Source: Tolypothrix sp. PCC 7712 (lineage in GTDB: Bacteria > Cyanobacteriota > Cyanobacteriia > Cyanobacteriales > Nostocaceae). Taken from it: a stretch of 64,000 nt of DNA. The stretch is from the NCBI RefSeq assembly GCF_025860405.1, contig NZ_CP063787.1:62001-126000 (forward strand), in the 5' to 3' direction. The notes under the pieces are model-generated. The model did not search any database, had not been told where the DNA came from, and was given only the letters and a program-made list of their open reading frames with translations. Position 1 is the first letter of the stretch, and every line of letters starts with the position of its first letter. The position numbers and the translations under genes are program-made. Shown here piece by piece: positions 24,932-33,784 of the stretch.

Positions 24932-26344
24932 ATGAAAAAACTTATATACCCTACCTTAGATTTGTTTGTTTACCAATTCAGAAATGGTTTAGGTGATAGT
25001 GATGAGCAAATTAAAGAAAATCATAAAAGCTTTTGGCAGAACCTACCAGATAAAATCAAGGTAGATTTAGATGCCGAAGAAAAGGGAGAAAACCCAGAAT
25101 ATATAAAATTAATAGAAGAACTAATAGAACAACCGACAAAACAACAATTTAATATTCAAAATAATCACTATTATTTTACAGATATCAGCGATAGCTACAA
25201 ATTAGAAGGCTATTATTACCCAATTCGTTTATACGATACTTACGGGCTGATTTTCGATTGCTCCATTGACGATAGAAACAATCCTCAGCTAATAGATGTT
25301 TTCAAAAATCTCAAACAACAAGCAGCCACAAAAAGTGGTAATATCGGAAAAACTTGGATGGTATCTGGTTCATTAGCTCCAGGAACTAAACCTGATCCAG
25401 CGAGCATTGCCAAAGAAACATACAAGATTTTAGAAGGTATTGAATGCCAAAATCCAGAGCCAGGAAAATTCCTCGGCGCAACAGTTTTTGAAGTCTGGAA
25501 ACCACCGCAAAAATGGCTAAATGTCGAACAGGAAAATATTCATGTTCTGATTATCCTCTATGCCAATCTGTGGAATATGGAAGTAGCCGCAGAATTTTAT
25601 GGTGATTGGCTACGATTATTTAATATGCGTAATAAAATTCTTTGGGAATACGCATATAGTCGCCAACTCACTACGGAACTCAAAGCAATATTTCAGGCTG
25701 TCTTAGAGAACATCAATCGAGTCAACAAAGTTAATTACGGATTTATAAATCAAAAAATATCTCAACAAGAATTACAAGATTTGCAAAAAATTTTGAGTCA
25801 AAGTATAGCAACACTATCTGATTATGCTAGTAAGCTAAGTTTTTTAGAAATGCTTCGTTTAGCAATAGACAATAACTTACAAAACTATCAAAGCTTCATA
25901 AAAGATATTGAAAATAAAGCCAAAGAAAAACAGCAAAATGACAGTACATTAGGTGATACAAACTTACAATGCCTAGAGAAATTTACCAAAACTGTTACAA
26001 ATAAATACAAAGTTCAGATACAACAAGACTGTGCCAGCCTCAATGCCAGTTTAAGAATTATAGAAGACTTAACCAACACCGTGCGTGGAATCATCGAGAT
26101 CGAACAAACAAAAAATGACCGTTCTATAAACAATACTATTGCTGCTGTAGGTATTGGACTAGCCACTAGTCAAATAGTCTCTGCTGTCATCCTTGCCGAA
26201 GTGCCCCAAAATAAAAACCCCTTCGCCTATCAAACTCAAGCTTTTGCCTGGAGTTTGGGAATAGGAGCATTTGCTGGTTTAGTAGCATATATACTGATTC
26301 CCCGCATCATGCCCAAACTCACTCGAATCTTATCTCGTAAATGA
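24932..26344 (+). CDS. CHAT-associated protein with two C-terminal membrane helices
   Basis: A 470-residue protein of no family I recognise. The N-terminal two-thirds look soluble, with mixed helix and strand. A helical, coiled-coil-like region (about 255-395) leads to two hydrophobic segments near the C-terminus (NTIAAVGIGLATSQIVSAVI and, after a short loop, FAWSLGIGAFAGLVAYILIP), ending in a basic tail. This layout resembles membrane effectors that are released or oligomerise after activation. The gene closes a run of four same-strand genes beginning with the CHAT protease. An effector role is inferred from context. Confidence 0.65.
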   Translation: MKKLIYPTLDLFVYQFRNGLGDSDEQIKENHKSFWQNLPDKIKVDLDAEEKGENPEYIKLIEELIEQPTKQQFNIQNNHYYFTDISDSYKLEGYYYPIRLYDTYGLIFDCSIDDRNNPQLIDVFKNLKQQAATKSGNIGKTWMVSGSLAPGTKPDPASIAKETYKILEGIECQNPEPGKFLGATVFEVWKPPQKWLNVEQENIHVLIILYANLWNMEVAAEFYGDWLRLFNMRNKILWEYAYSRQLTTELKAIFQAVLENINRVNKVNYGFINQKISQQELQDLQKILSQSIATLSDYASKLSFLEMLRLAIDNNLQNYQSFIKDIENKAKEKQQNDSTLGDTNLQCLEKFTKTVTNKYKVQIQQDCASLNASLRIIEDLTNTVRGIIEIEQTKNDRSINNTIAAVGIGLATSQIVSAVILAEVPQNKNPFAYQTQAFAWSLGIGAFAGLVAYILIPRIMPKLTRILSRK

Positions 26345-26482
26345 AATGTTTACATAAATTTTGGCTGTCGTCATAATTAACTTCTGCTGCTTTGTTATGT
26401 TGTTAAAACTAAAAAACAATACGAACATTTTTAATAAACCGACCTGTCCGAAATCTTAACTAGGGCCCACTTGAATTTTGCT

Positions 26483-26914
26483 TTAACATTGCTCATCCCT
26501 TAATTGCGCTAATTCCTGAGCTTTTTCTTGATCGATTTTGTATCGCTTGTTACGCACTAAATCGTGATGATTTTGAATAAGTTGATGCTCCTCATGAGTG
26601 CGATCGCGTTTCCGCATACTTTTTAATTCAGCCGTTTCTTTGACTACCTCCCTTACTTTCAGGGATATTGAACGGTTCTGCCAGTGTTCGCGGTTAATCC
26701 TGTCAAGTTTTTGTGATATCGCTGGTAATAAATAAGTATCAAAATTATCTAGTGGTAAATTTTCCCAAATCCTGCTATCATTACACCCCGGCGTTTGACA
26801 AAGAGTCCAGCGATCGCGAGATAAATTGTAGTCTGGCATTACCAGCAGCGCCAAATGCGGATCGACTATTCCTGAATCCCGACAGCAGAAGCAGCGCCAA
26901 CTTGGATAAAACAT
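26483..26914 (-). CDS. Conserved-looking zinc-finger-like hypothetical protein, 5' end disturbed
   Basis: A 143-residue protein with a CFCCRDSG motif near the N-terminus and CQTPGC about 30 residues later, a Cys arrangement that could bind zinc, then a charged helical C-terminus. The frame stays open upstream of the ATG at 26914 (reading RPVQNEEEKE) until a TAG inside the terminal repeat of the MITE at 26973. The natural start may therefore have been lost to that insertion. Function unknown. Confidence 0.5.
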   Translation of the reverse strand: MFYPSWRCFCCRDSGIVDPHLALLVMPDYNLSRDRWTLCQTPGCNDSRIWENLPLDNFDTYLLPAISQKLDRINREHWQNRSISLKVREVVKETAELKSMRKRDRTHEEHQLIQNHHDLVRNKRYKIDQEKAQELAQLRDEQC

Positions 26915-26972
26915 CTCCTTTTCTTCCTCATTTTGAACAGGCCTATCAATAATATTTCTGGGATAGACGCAA

Positions 26973-27113
26973 CACTAGAACACCGATTCAGTATTCGGAA
27001 TCATGACGAAAAAACCTGGTTTCGTGAGTTGTAACAAGGAATGTTTTATTGTAGGAGACGTTAAAACAGGGGTTTTCAGTCTCATATTTTATTAGTGAAT
27101 CGGTGTTCTAGTG
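26973..27113. mobile_element. MITE of about 141 bp with 18-bp perfect terminal inverted repeats
   Basis: CACTAGAACACCGATTCA at 26973-26990 is repeated in inverted form at 27096-27113. The interior is short and non-coding. It looks like a non-autonomous miniature transposon mobilised by a transposase encoded elsewhere. A clear target duplication was not resolved. It sits against the 5' end of the zinc-finger-like gene. Confidence 0.7.
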
Positions 27114-27172
27114 CTGAGTACTAAATTTAAGGTTGTTATGAATGTTCTCTACCTATTGATAGAGCCACTTCC

Positions 27173-27189
27173 TTGTGTAGACTACACAA
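27173..27189. promoter_or_regulatory. Operator-like palindrome TTGTGTAG-A-CTACACAA
   Basis: Perfect eight-base arms around a central A. Related sites (GTGTA...TACAC) occur at 27282-27297 and, 21 kb away, at 48327-48340 before the second actin locus. This suggests a shared regulator of transfer and maintenance genes. Confidence 0.5.
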
Positions 27190-27281
27190 AATTGATGTAT
27201 AAATTTAAAAATAATTTTATGTATATTTACTTTATTTTATCAATATAATCCATATTTCTAATTACTTAAAATTATAGATTT

Positions 27282-27297
27282 TGTGTATAGTTACACA
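27282..27297. promoter_or_regulatory. Operator-like inverted repeat TGTGTA-N4-TACACA
   Basis: Six-base arms TGTGTA and TACACA separated by TAGT, 150 bases upstream of the pilin-like gene and about 110 bases after the first related palindrome. Confidence 0.45.
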
Positions 27298-27446
27298 GTT
27301 AAAAACTAATTGTTAGTAATCAATATATCCAGAATAAATCATAAATTCTGAGAAATAATAAATTGATAATCTTCTCACATTCGGATGATTATTATTAGGA
27401 TATATACAAGTTATTAAAGATATAGAAAACTTTGTTGTGATTCTCT

Positions 27447-28007
27447 ATGTCTTCAATAAAGCTATATCCAGAACGCCACATAAAGAAGTATTCGACTAAT
27501 CTTTATCCCCTAGTAATTACTGCAAATGTGGCTATGGTCTTAGATGTAATTATTAACCATAGTCCCCTGAGCTTTTTAACATTTGGCTTAACAACATTAG
27601 GGACAGCAGTAATTATTTGGCGGCGTGAGTTAGATGGGCTGCTTAATTTTTGTGCCAAGCTAAATCGGCGCTATAAATTCACTACCCCTGCATTGACAAT
27701 GCTAGGAACTTTTTCATTGTTAGACGCACTATCAACTCCCGCAAAAGCACAGTTCTTCCAAAATGCACAAACTTGGATGACATCAAACTTTTCAGGAGCT
27801 GGTCAAGCTATTCCTTTAGTATTTAACGTGCTGCGTGGTTTATTTTTGATTTACTTGGGAATTTCTTTGGTAAAAGTCATACAATCAGCTCGCCAAGACG
27901 AAGATTGGCAGAATTTAGCCCGAACACCCATGATTATTCTAATTGCAGTGACTATGGGTGATATCTTGGCGAACTTAATTATTGGCAGTGGCGGTACAAC
28001 TGGTTGA
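27447..28007 (+). CDS. VirB2/TrbC-like pilin precursor
   Basis: A 186-residue membrane protein that opens the transfer operon. It has hydrophobic segments near the N-terminus, a signal-peptidase-like site STPAKA before QFF (about residue 100), and two further membrane helices in the mature part (IPLVFNVLRGLFLIYLGISL and MIILIAVTMGDILANLIIG). That is the topology of conjugative pilins, here with a long leader. Assignment rests on topology, operon position and the VirB3/VirB4-like genes that follow. Confidence 0.65.
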   Translation: MSSIKLYPERHIKKYSTNLYPLVITANVAMVLDVIINHSPLSFLTFGLTTLGTAVIIWRRELDGLLNFCAKLNRRYKFTTPALTMLGTFSLLDALSTPAKAQFFQNAQTWMTSNFSGAGQAIPLVFNVLRGLFLIYLGISLVKVIQSARQDEDWQNLARTPMIILIAVTMGDILANLIIGSGGTTG

Positions 28008-28015
28008 GGTCGAAA

Positions 28016-28366
28016 ATGATTGATAGTAAATCCAAAACACGCACTGTTAATACCACCATTGGAAAGCAGCCTAACATTGGGCCATTTCCATCTGATCAAT
28101 TAATTCCTTGGGTAGTGATTTCTGGGGTTTCCTATTATTTATTTCATGGCTTTTTGCGACTTAATTGGATTTGGACTCTAACTCTAGCAACTTGGGGAAT
28201 TTCGACTTGGTGGGTGCTGACTGCTAACGGAGCTTGGAGAATTTTATCAAAGTTTTTAGCTACTCCTAATTGGACGCGAGTACGTGTGCTGTATCAACCA
28301 ATTTTGCAGTCAAATGCTAAAAAAAAAGCAGAAAGCCGAAAAACTGCTAACAAATTTGAAATTTAG
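28016..28366 (+). CDS. VirB3/TrbD-like inner-membrane T4SS protein
   Basis: A 116-residue protein with two closely spaced hydrophobic helices (IPWVVISGVSYYLFHGFL and IWTLTLATWGISTWWVLTA). VirB3 proteins are small, have two membrane helices and are encoded between the pilin and the VirB4 ATPase, as here. I chose the ATG at 28016; a TTG at 28004 would overlap the pilin stop. Confidence 0.6.
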   Translation: MIDSKSKTRTVNTTIGKQPNIGPFPSDQLIPWVVISGVSYYLFHGFLRLNWIWTLTLATWGISTWWVLTANGAWRILSKFLATPNWTRVRVLYQPILQSNAKKKAESRKTANKFEI

Positions 28367-28431
28367 AAAATAGTCACGATGGGATATTAGTTAACTTTCC
28401 CAAAAAAGTTGACTTGGGAGGTGATATTTCG

Positions 28432-31149
28432 GTGAAATCAAAAGTTGGTAAGCGCATTGTTGATAATGGGGAACGCAAAGTTCGTTTAACACCTCTGGAA
28501 GATGCTTTTGCACTAGTTACAATGTTGCAGATTAATCTTCAAGGGCGTTCTGTTGGTGCTTACGTACTGCGTAAAGGTACTAACAGCTTTATGATTCACT
28601 TTGGGTTCGAGTGCGCCGGGATTCACTCAACGTTGCGTACTGAACAAATTGATCCAGTTTTCGACGCTATTGAATCGGGCTTAAAAGATTTACCAGAGGG
28701 TGAACGACTGACAATACATTTGAGTTCGTTTACTGATGATAGTTTCAGGCAACAACAACTCCAGAATTTGAGCGAGCGCTCACCCAACAAAGAACTACAA
28801 TATCTCCTGATGGGAGAACGCTGTCGTACTCAAGAATTGACGAAACTCGGCATCCGTAAACCCAAAACCCTGCGCTTGTACTGTACCTATACAGTAGAAC
28901 CAGATACCACTGGCACCAGCGATGTCATAGAAAAATTGCTCTCAAGACTAGAGCGTTCATGGAAATCTTTCACTGGCGAAATCAACGAGTTACAGTTTCT
29001 TCGCATTGAGCGCCTGCTACACGCATCTTTTACTGATGGCTTTCAACTTTGGGAACAATTGCTGTCCAACAAAATGGGGTTAAATGTTCGCCCCTACGAT
29101 GCTGAAGAACTTTGGGCAATTCTCTGGCAGCGTTTCAACTCGACTCCACCGCGACCAATTCCCCAACTTTTGATTTTAGATGAGGAGGGACTGCGCGAAG
29201 AAATTTACTCAGAAGTTGCGCCTACTTCCATGTTGATGGAATCTGAATCATCGATTCCTATTGCTGATCGCCGTTGGGTGCATCTACTAGACAAATATAT
29301 TGGAGCACTGACCTTTGTCGATAAACCTGGTGGCTGGACAGATAAGGAACACCAGATGCGCTATCTCTGGGAAATTTTATCCAGAGAACGGGTTTATGAC
29401 ACCGAAATTTACTGCCAATTGATGCGGGCTAACGAGACTTTAGTCAAAACCAATATGCAGCGCCTAACCAAACAGGCGAATACAAGCGCAGTTTTGGCAC
29501 ATGAAAAAAACTCAGTTGATGTCAAGTCTTTAGTCAATATCAAAAAGTCAATTGCTGCTCAGGAAGAACTTTATGAAGGTGCTGTTCCCATTCATACTGG
29601 GATTGTGTTTTTAGTTTACCGCTCATCCCGTGAAAAATTGGATGAAGCCTGTCGGTATTTACAATCTTGCTTTTTGCGTCCAGCCTGGGTAGTCCGCGAA
29701 ACTGAATATCCGTGGCGGATGTGGTTGCAGACTCTTCCCATCACTTGGGAGCGTTTAATGACCGTTCCCTTTAATCGACGGCTAGTTTACTTAAGTGGTG
29801 AAGTACCTGGGTTCATGCCATTAGTACGAACTCAAGCTAAAGACGATAGTGGCTTGGAACTAATTGCCGAAGAAGGAGGAACGCCAGTATTCCTCAATTT
29901 GTACACCCAGCACAAGAACTTGGGGCTATTCGCTACTACCCGTGCAGGTAAAAGCGTCTTGGCATCGGGCATCCTCACCCAAGCTTTAGCGCATGGAATG
30001 CCAGTGGTAGCAATGGACTATCCTAAACCTGATGGCAGCAGTACTTTTACTGATTACACCCAATTTATGGGTAATGACGGAGCTTACTTTGATATCGGTA
30101 AAGAATCAAGTAATTTATTTGAATTGCCGAATTTAGGCTCTCTCCCACCTAAGTTGCAGCAAGAACGATTTGAGGATTACAAAGAATTCCTAGCGACGGC
30201 AATACTAGCAATGGTTGTAGGTACTCGTAGGGGTGTAACCAATGCCTCGCAAACACTTACGGACGCGATACGTTCCATCATTGCTTTGGCCCTGAAAGCT
30301 TTTTTTAACGATGAATTAATCCGCGATCGCTATGCCGCAGCCTACATTAATGGTTTTGGTTCACAAGAATGGTTGGTAATGCCCACCTTGCAAGATTTCT
30401 TAAGTTTTTGTTCTCATGAGCGTTTACAGCTAGATTCTTCAGGGGGCGATATCAAAGCAGCCCTAGAAACCATAAAATTACGCTTGCGATTCTGGCTTTC
30501 TAGTAGAGTTGGACAAGCGTTAGCCCAACCTTCCACCTTCCGCAGTGATGCACATCTATTAATCTTTGCGCTGCGTAACTTATCCAATGACGATGATGCA
30601 GCAATTTTAAGTTTAAGTGCTTACAGTGCAGCCCTGCGTCGAGCCTTGGCAGCCCCAGCCAGCGTATTTTTTATTGATGAAAGTCCTATCCTGTTTGAAT
30701 ACGATTCGATTGCCGCACTGGTGGGTAGACTGTGTGCCAATGGAGCAAAAGCCGGAATCCGAGTAATTTTATCTGCTCAAGACCCTGATACCATTGCCCA
30801 ATCTCCAACAGGTGCGAAGATTTTCCAAAATCTAACCACTCGGCTGATTGGACGTATCCAACCTACTGCTGTTGATAGCTTTGCGAACATTTTGAAATAT
30901 CCCCCAGAAATCATTTCTCGCAATGCCACAGAAAGTTTTTTTCCAAAAAAGGAAGGAGTTTATTCCCAGTGGCTGCTAGACGATAACGGGATTTTTACTT
31001 TTTGCCGCTACTATCCCGCCTTTAATTTGTTCGCAGCAGTAGCAAACAATCCCGAAGAGCAAGAGCAAAGAACTGCTGCTTTATCTCAGCATCCCAATAA
31101 GTTTGTGGCTTTGACACAATTCTCCAAACATTTGGTTGAGACGAAGTAA
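28432..31149 (+). CDS. VirB4/TraC-like T4SS ATPase
   Basis: Conjugation ATPase of 905 residues that would energise pilus assembly and DNA transfer at the inner membrane. Walker A TTRAGKS lies around residue 505, followed by VVAMDYPKPDG; a Walker B-like VFFIDESPILFEY and SAQDPDTIAQSP follow. The start GTG at 28432 is fixed by a textbook ribosome site (GGGAGGTGAT) six bases upstream; an in-frame TTG at 28414 is less likely. The N-terminal half is the long VirB4-type domain. It is the most securely recognised T4SS gene here. Confidence 0.88.
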   Translation: MKSKVGKRIVDNGERKVRLTPLEDAFALVTMLQINLQGRSVGAYVLRKGTNSFMIHFGFECAGIHSTLRTEQIDPVFDAIESGLKDLPEGERLTIHLSSFTDDSFRQQQLQNLSERSPNKELQYLLMGERCRTQELTKLGIRKPKTLRLYCTYTVEPDTTGTSDVIEKLLSRLERSWKSFTGEINELQFLRIERLLHASFTDGFQLWEQLLSNKMGLNVRPYDAEELWAILWQRFNSTPPRPIPQLLILDEEGLREEIYSEVAPTSMLMESESSIPIADRRWVHLLDKYIGALTFVDKPGGWTDKEHQMRYLWEILSRERVYDTEIYCQLMRANETLVKTNMQRLTKQANTSAVLAHEKNSVDVKSLVNIKKSIAAQEELYEGAVPIHTGIVFLVYRSSREKLDEACRYLQSCFLRPAWVVRETEYPWRMWLQTLPITWERLMTVPFNRRLVYLSGEVPGFMPLVRTQAKDDSGLELIAEEGGTPVFLNLYTQHKNLGLFATTRAGKSVLASGILTQALAHGMPVVAMDYPKPDGSSTFTDYTQFMGNDGAYFDIGKESSNLFELPNLGSLPPKLQQERFEDYKEFLATAILAMVVGTRRGVTNASQTLTDAIRSIIALALKAFFNDELIRDRYAAAYINGFGSQEWLVMPTLQDFLSFCSHERLQLDSSGGDIKAALETIKLRLRFWLSSRVGQALAQPSTFRSDAHLLIFALRNLSNDDDAAILSLSAYSAALRRALAAPASVFFIDESPILFEYDSIAALVGRLCANGAKAGIRVILSAQDPDTIAQSPTGAKIFQNLTTRLIGRIQPTAVDSFANILKYPPEIISRNATESFFPKKEGVYSQWLLDDNGIFTFCRYYPAFNLFAAVANNPEEQEQRTAALSQHPNKFVALTQFSKHLVETK

Positions 31150-31170
31150 ATATTCAAAAAAGGAGGAGTG

Positions 31171-31887
31171 ATGCACAAAATTAAGCGAGCTACTATTATT
31201 GGAGCGATCGCCGTCTCTGCAATTGGATTCACTAGCGCTCAGGCATTTTCAGTACCAATTTTTCCAGATAGTCCCTCCGCAAGATTCTTCGAGCAATGGC
31301 GACAGCAATTGAATCCATTTACTCAAGATGCTTCCTCCCTGGCTCAAAAACTCGAACCTTTAACGAAGTTCTTAGGCAAAGATTTGCAAGCTGCGATTAC
31401 GGAAGCAATGGGTGTATTGGGTTTACCAGATGCAAATGCAGCAAGAGAAAAAGCTTCTGATAGTGCAGCTACTTCAGATAGTGCCGTCAATGCGGCTGAA
31501 CGAGCCACAAACGAAATTGACCGCCAAATTACCCGCACAGAAGCAGATAGCACTCTTAGCAAAGCAGGTCAACAACAAACCAAAGACCGAATTGAAACAA
31601 CCCAAAATTCAGTTGCACAAGTTTATGTAGATGCTAATGCTGCTCAAGATGAAGTTGTCACCCAGAATGTCATGAAGCGAATTGCTCAACAAAATGTCCA
31701 AACCGCAGCAATTTTAGGAGACATGCGGACTGATGGATTGAAATTACGGCAGTCTCAAAATTTGGCGAACCTCAATTTGACGAATATCTCCCGTTCTTTA
31801 GATGGTCAAAAGCAGGCGTATCAGAAACAAACAGTGGATCAGGGTTTTAATAATTTAAGGACAGCAGCCCAAGCGCGGTTGTTCTAA
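31171..31887 (+). CDS. VirB5/TrbJ-like secreted coiled-coil protein
   Basis: A 238-residue protein with an N-terminal signal peptide (IIGAIAVSAIGFTSAQAFS) and an Ala/Gln/Asn-rich helical mature part with coiled-coil character. VirB5-type pilus-tip proteins have this make-up and follow virB4 in many operons. A strong AGGAGG site precedes both the ATG at 31171 and a GTG one codon earlier. The family link is by position and architecture. Confidence 0.6.
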   Translation: MHKIKRATIIGAIAVSAIGFTSAQAFSVPIFPDSPSARFFEQWRQQLNPFTQDASSLAQKLEPLTKFLGKDLQAAITEAMGVLGLPDANAAREKASDSAATSDSAVNAAERATNEIDRQITRTEADSTLSKAGQQQTKDRIETTQNSVAQVYVDANAAQDEVVTQNVMKRIAQQNVQTAAILGDMRTDGLKLRQSQNLANLNLTNISRSLDGQKQAYQKQTVDQGFNNLRTAAQARLF

Positions 31888-31951
31888 AAGGCAGCCCAAT
31901 GCCCAAAAAATTTCATTGCCATGCATGAAAAAGGAAGAAGGAGGGCGAAGA

Positions 31952-32968
31952 TTGTTGCAATTATTGAAATATGAGTTGATGCTCGCACAAACCCAAACTC
32001 CTAATCCAGGGCAAGCAGCTTCCACGATTACTAAAGATGGTGCAGCTGCTAGTGAAGCGATCGCGCAGACAATGGAAAAACTTTGGGATGACGTACTCGG
32101 TGGAGGATTGTACAGTGCGATTGCCTCACTAGGAGTTTTCTTTGCTGTCGGCACTCTGCTGATTTTCCTTGTCCAATGGACGCGAGAAATGGTGGATGGT
32201 GATAACTCCAAAGCTTTCTCTGAAATGATTTGGCCCATAGTAGTGATAGTCCTGCTAGCCAACAATGCTCAACCCTTGGCGATCGCCACTAAAGGATTGA
32301 GAGCCATCATTAATCAAACAAACAACACTCTGCTGACAACCACTTCTGCTTCTATCCAACTCCAAGAAGCATATCAGCAAGTAATGCTGAAGACTGGTAA
32401 CGCCGATGTCATTCAAGCATTAATTGTCCAGTGCGATGCGATCGCCGATCCGAAGCAACAAGCTGAGTGTTTACAAAAGGCTTCTGAGCAAGCCCAAGAA
32501 ATTGAAACTCAAACAGATAATCGCCCCGGTTGGATGAAAGGTATTGGCGAATTATTTAACACCAACATTTTTCAATTAACTCTGCGTGGTTGGTTATTAG
32601 CATTTGGTATTGCTTTTCAATGGATAGTCGAAGTTTCCATGCTATTAACTGCACTGTTAGGGCCTTTGGCTGTGGGAGGTTCATTACTTCCCGTTGGTCA
32701 AAAAGCGATTTTTGCATGGTTAACTGGCTTTTTCTCTGTGGGAATGATCAAGCTTTGTTTCAATATTATTTCTGGGTTAGTCGCCACAATGGTGCTGAAT
32801 GCTGATAATAACGACCCCATGATTTTCGCCTTTGCTATTGGTATTCTCGCACCAATTTTATCTGTTGTTTTGGCTGCGGGTGGCGGTATGGCGATTTTTA
32901 GAAGTTTTTCTAGTGTTGCCAGTTTGGGGCTTTCTTCTGTAGTTACCAGATTGGTTAAAAAAGTGTAA
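31952..32968 (+). CDS. VirB6/TrbL-like polytopic membrane protein
   Basis: An inner-membrane channel component of about 338 residues with at least five hydrophobic segments, among them LYSAIASLGVFFAVGTLLIF, MIWPIVVIVLL, LTLRGWLLAFGIAFQWIVEV, a Gly-rich LLTALLGPLAVGGSLLPV and IGILAPILSVVLAAGGGMAI. I chose the TTG at 31952 because an AGGAGG lies seven bases upstream; an in-frame ATG at 31925 lacks such a site. Position after the VirB5-like gene fits VirB6. Confidence 0.65.
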   Translation: MLQLLKYELMLAQTQTPNPGQAASTITKDGAAASEAIAQTMEKLWDDVLGGGLYSAIASLGVFFAVGTLLIFLVQWTREMVDGDNSKAFSEMIWPIVVIVLLANNAQPLAIATKGLRAIINQTNNTLLTTTSASIQLQEAYQQVMLKTGNADVIQALIVQCDAIADPKQQAECLQKASEQAQEIETQTDNRPGWMKGIGELFNTNIFQLTLRGWLLAFGIAFQWIVEVSMLLTALLGPLAVGGSLLPVGQKAIFAWLTGFFSVGMIKLCFNIISGLVATMVLNADNNDPMIFAFAIGILAPILSVVLAAGGGMAIFRSFSSVASLGLSSVVTRLVKKV

Positions 32969-32983
32969 CTAAATTTTCATTTT

Positions 32984-33784
32984 ATGACTAGTTCAGATCG
33001 ACATTCCGGCTCAAGAAATGCTAAACATAACCGATTGAGATTTTTGAATCTTTCTTCTAAAAATATTTCAACTGGCGATACTTTAGCATTATTTGCAGTA
33101 GGCACTTTTAGCTTGCACCTTTTGACTCTGTTCTTAATGTTGCTACTGTATGGTTCCTACTCAAAGTTGAGTAGAAAAGCACCTCCGTCTCTAGTGCAAT
33201 TAGAAACAGGTAAATCAATTAAAGTTGCCTCAATAGGTAGTTTAGAACGTACTCCTCAAGTTATTTTACATTTTGTTTCTGACACAATGACTTTGATGAT
33301 GAATTGGTCAGGAACGCTACCATCCACCACAGTAGAAGAAGCTGCTAAACCCAAACCAGACCCTGGTATAGATATTCGCTCTTCAAGTAACGGAAGTGGT
33401 AAAGTAACTTCTTCAGCATGGCAAGCATCCCATGCTTTATCGGAAGACTTCCGCAAAGAGTTTTTGCAAATACTAGCTGAAATTACACCACCAGCAGTTT
33501 TCAAGGGAACAACGCAAGTAGTTTTAGTTCCACTTTCTATTCAACCTCCCATCAAAATTGCTGAGGGTAAGTGGAAAGTCAAAATGGTTGCTAACCTTAG
33601 CATATTTGACCAAGGAAATAAATTGGGAGAAGTAATTCCCTTTAATAAAGAAATCTTCGTACAAGCCGTTGAAGCTCCTGATATGTCAACAACAAATGAT
33701 GGATTAGCAGCAGCAATTTATCAGATGCGAGCTAGCGGTTTAGAAATTTATGCAATACGGGATTTACCACAGGAGAATTTATAA
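32984..33784 (+). CDS. VirB8/TraE-like T4SS protein
   Basis: A 266-residue protein with a basic N-terminal tail, one membrane helix (about residues 34-57, LALFAVGTFSLHLLTLFLML) and a periplasmic domain. This bitopic layout, and the place just before VirB10-like and VirB9-like genes, matches VirB8. The stop codon overlaps the next start (ATAATG), so translation is coupled. Confidence 0.6.
   Translation: MTSSDRHSGSRNAKHNRLRFLNLSSKNISTGDTLALFAVGTFSLHLLTLFLMLLLYGSYSKLSRKAPPSLVQLETGKSIKVASIGSLERTPQVILHFVSDTMTLMMNWSGTLPSTTVEEAAKPKPDPGIDIRSSSNGSGKVTSSAWQASHALSEDFRKEFLQILAEITPPAVFKGTTQVVLVPLSIQPPIKIAEGKWKVKMVANLSIFDQGNKLGEVIPFNKEIFVQAVEAPDMSTTNDGLAAAIYQMRASGLEIYAIRDLPQENL

Larger units (their letters stand above)
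27114..27446. promoter_or_regulatory. AT-rich leader of the conjugation operon
   Basis: 330 bases of very AT-rich sequence without a gene. It holds two inverted-repeat motifs, 27173-27189 and 27282-27297, upstream of the first pilin-like gene. It should contain the promoter of the T4SS operon. Confidence 0.5.

Noticed and set aside
24932..26344. CorA-like metal transporter, from the two C-terminal membrane helices after a coiled coil
   Set aside because: The GMN motif at the end of the first helix is missing and the N-terminal part does not resemble CorA.
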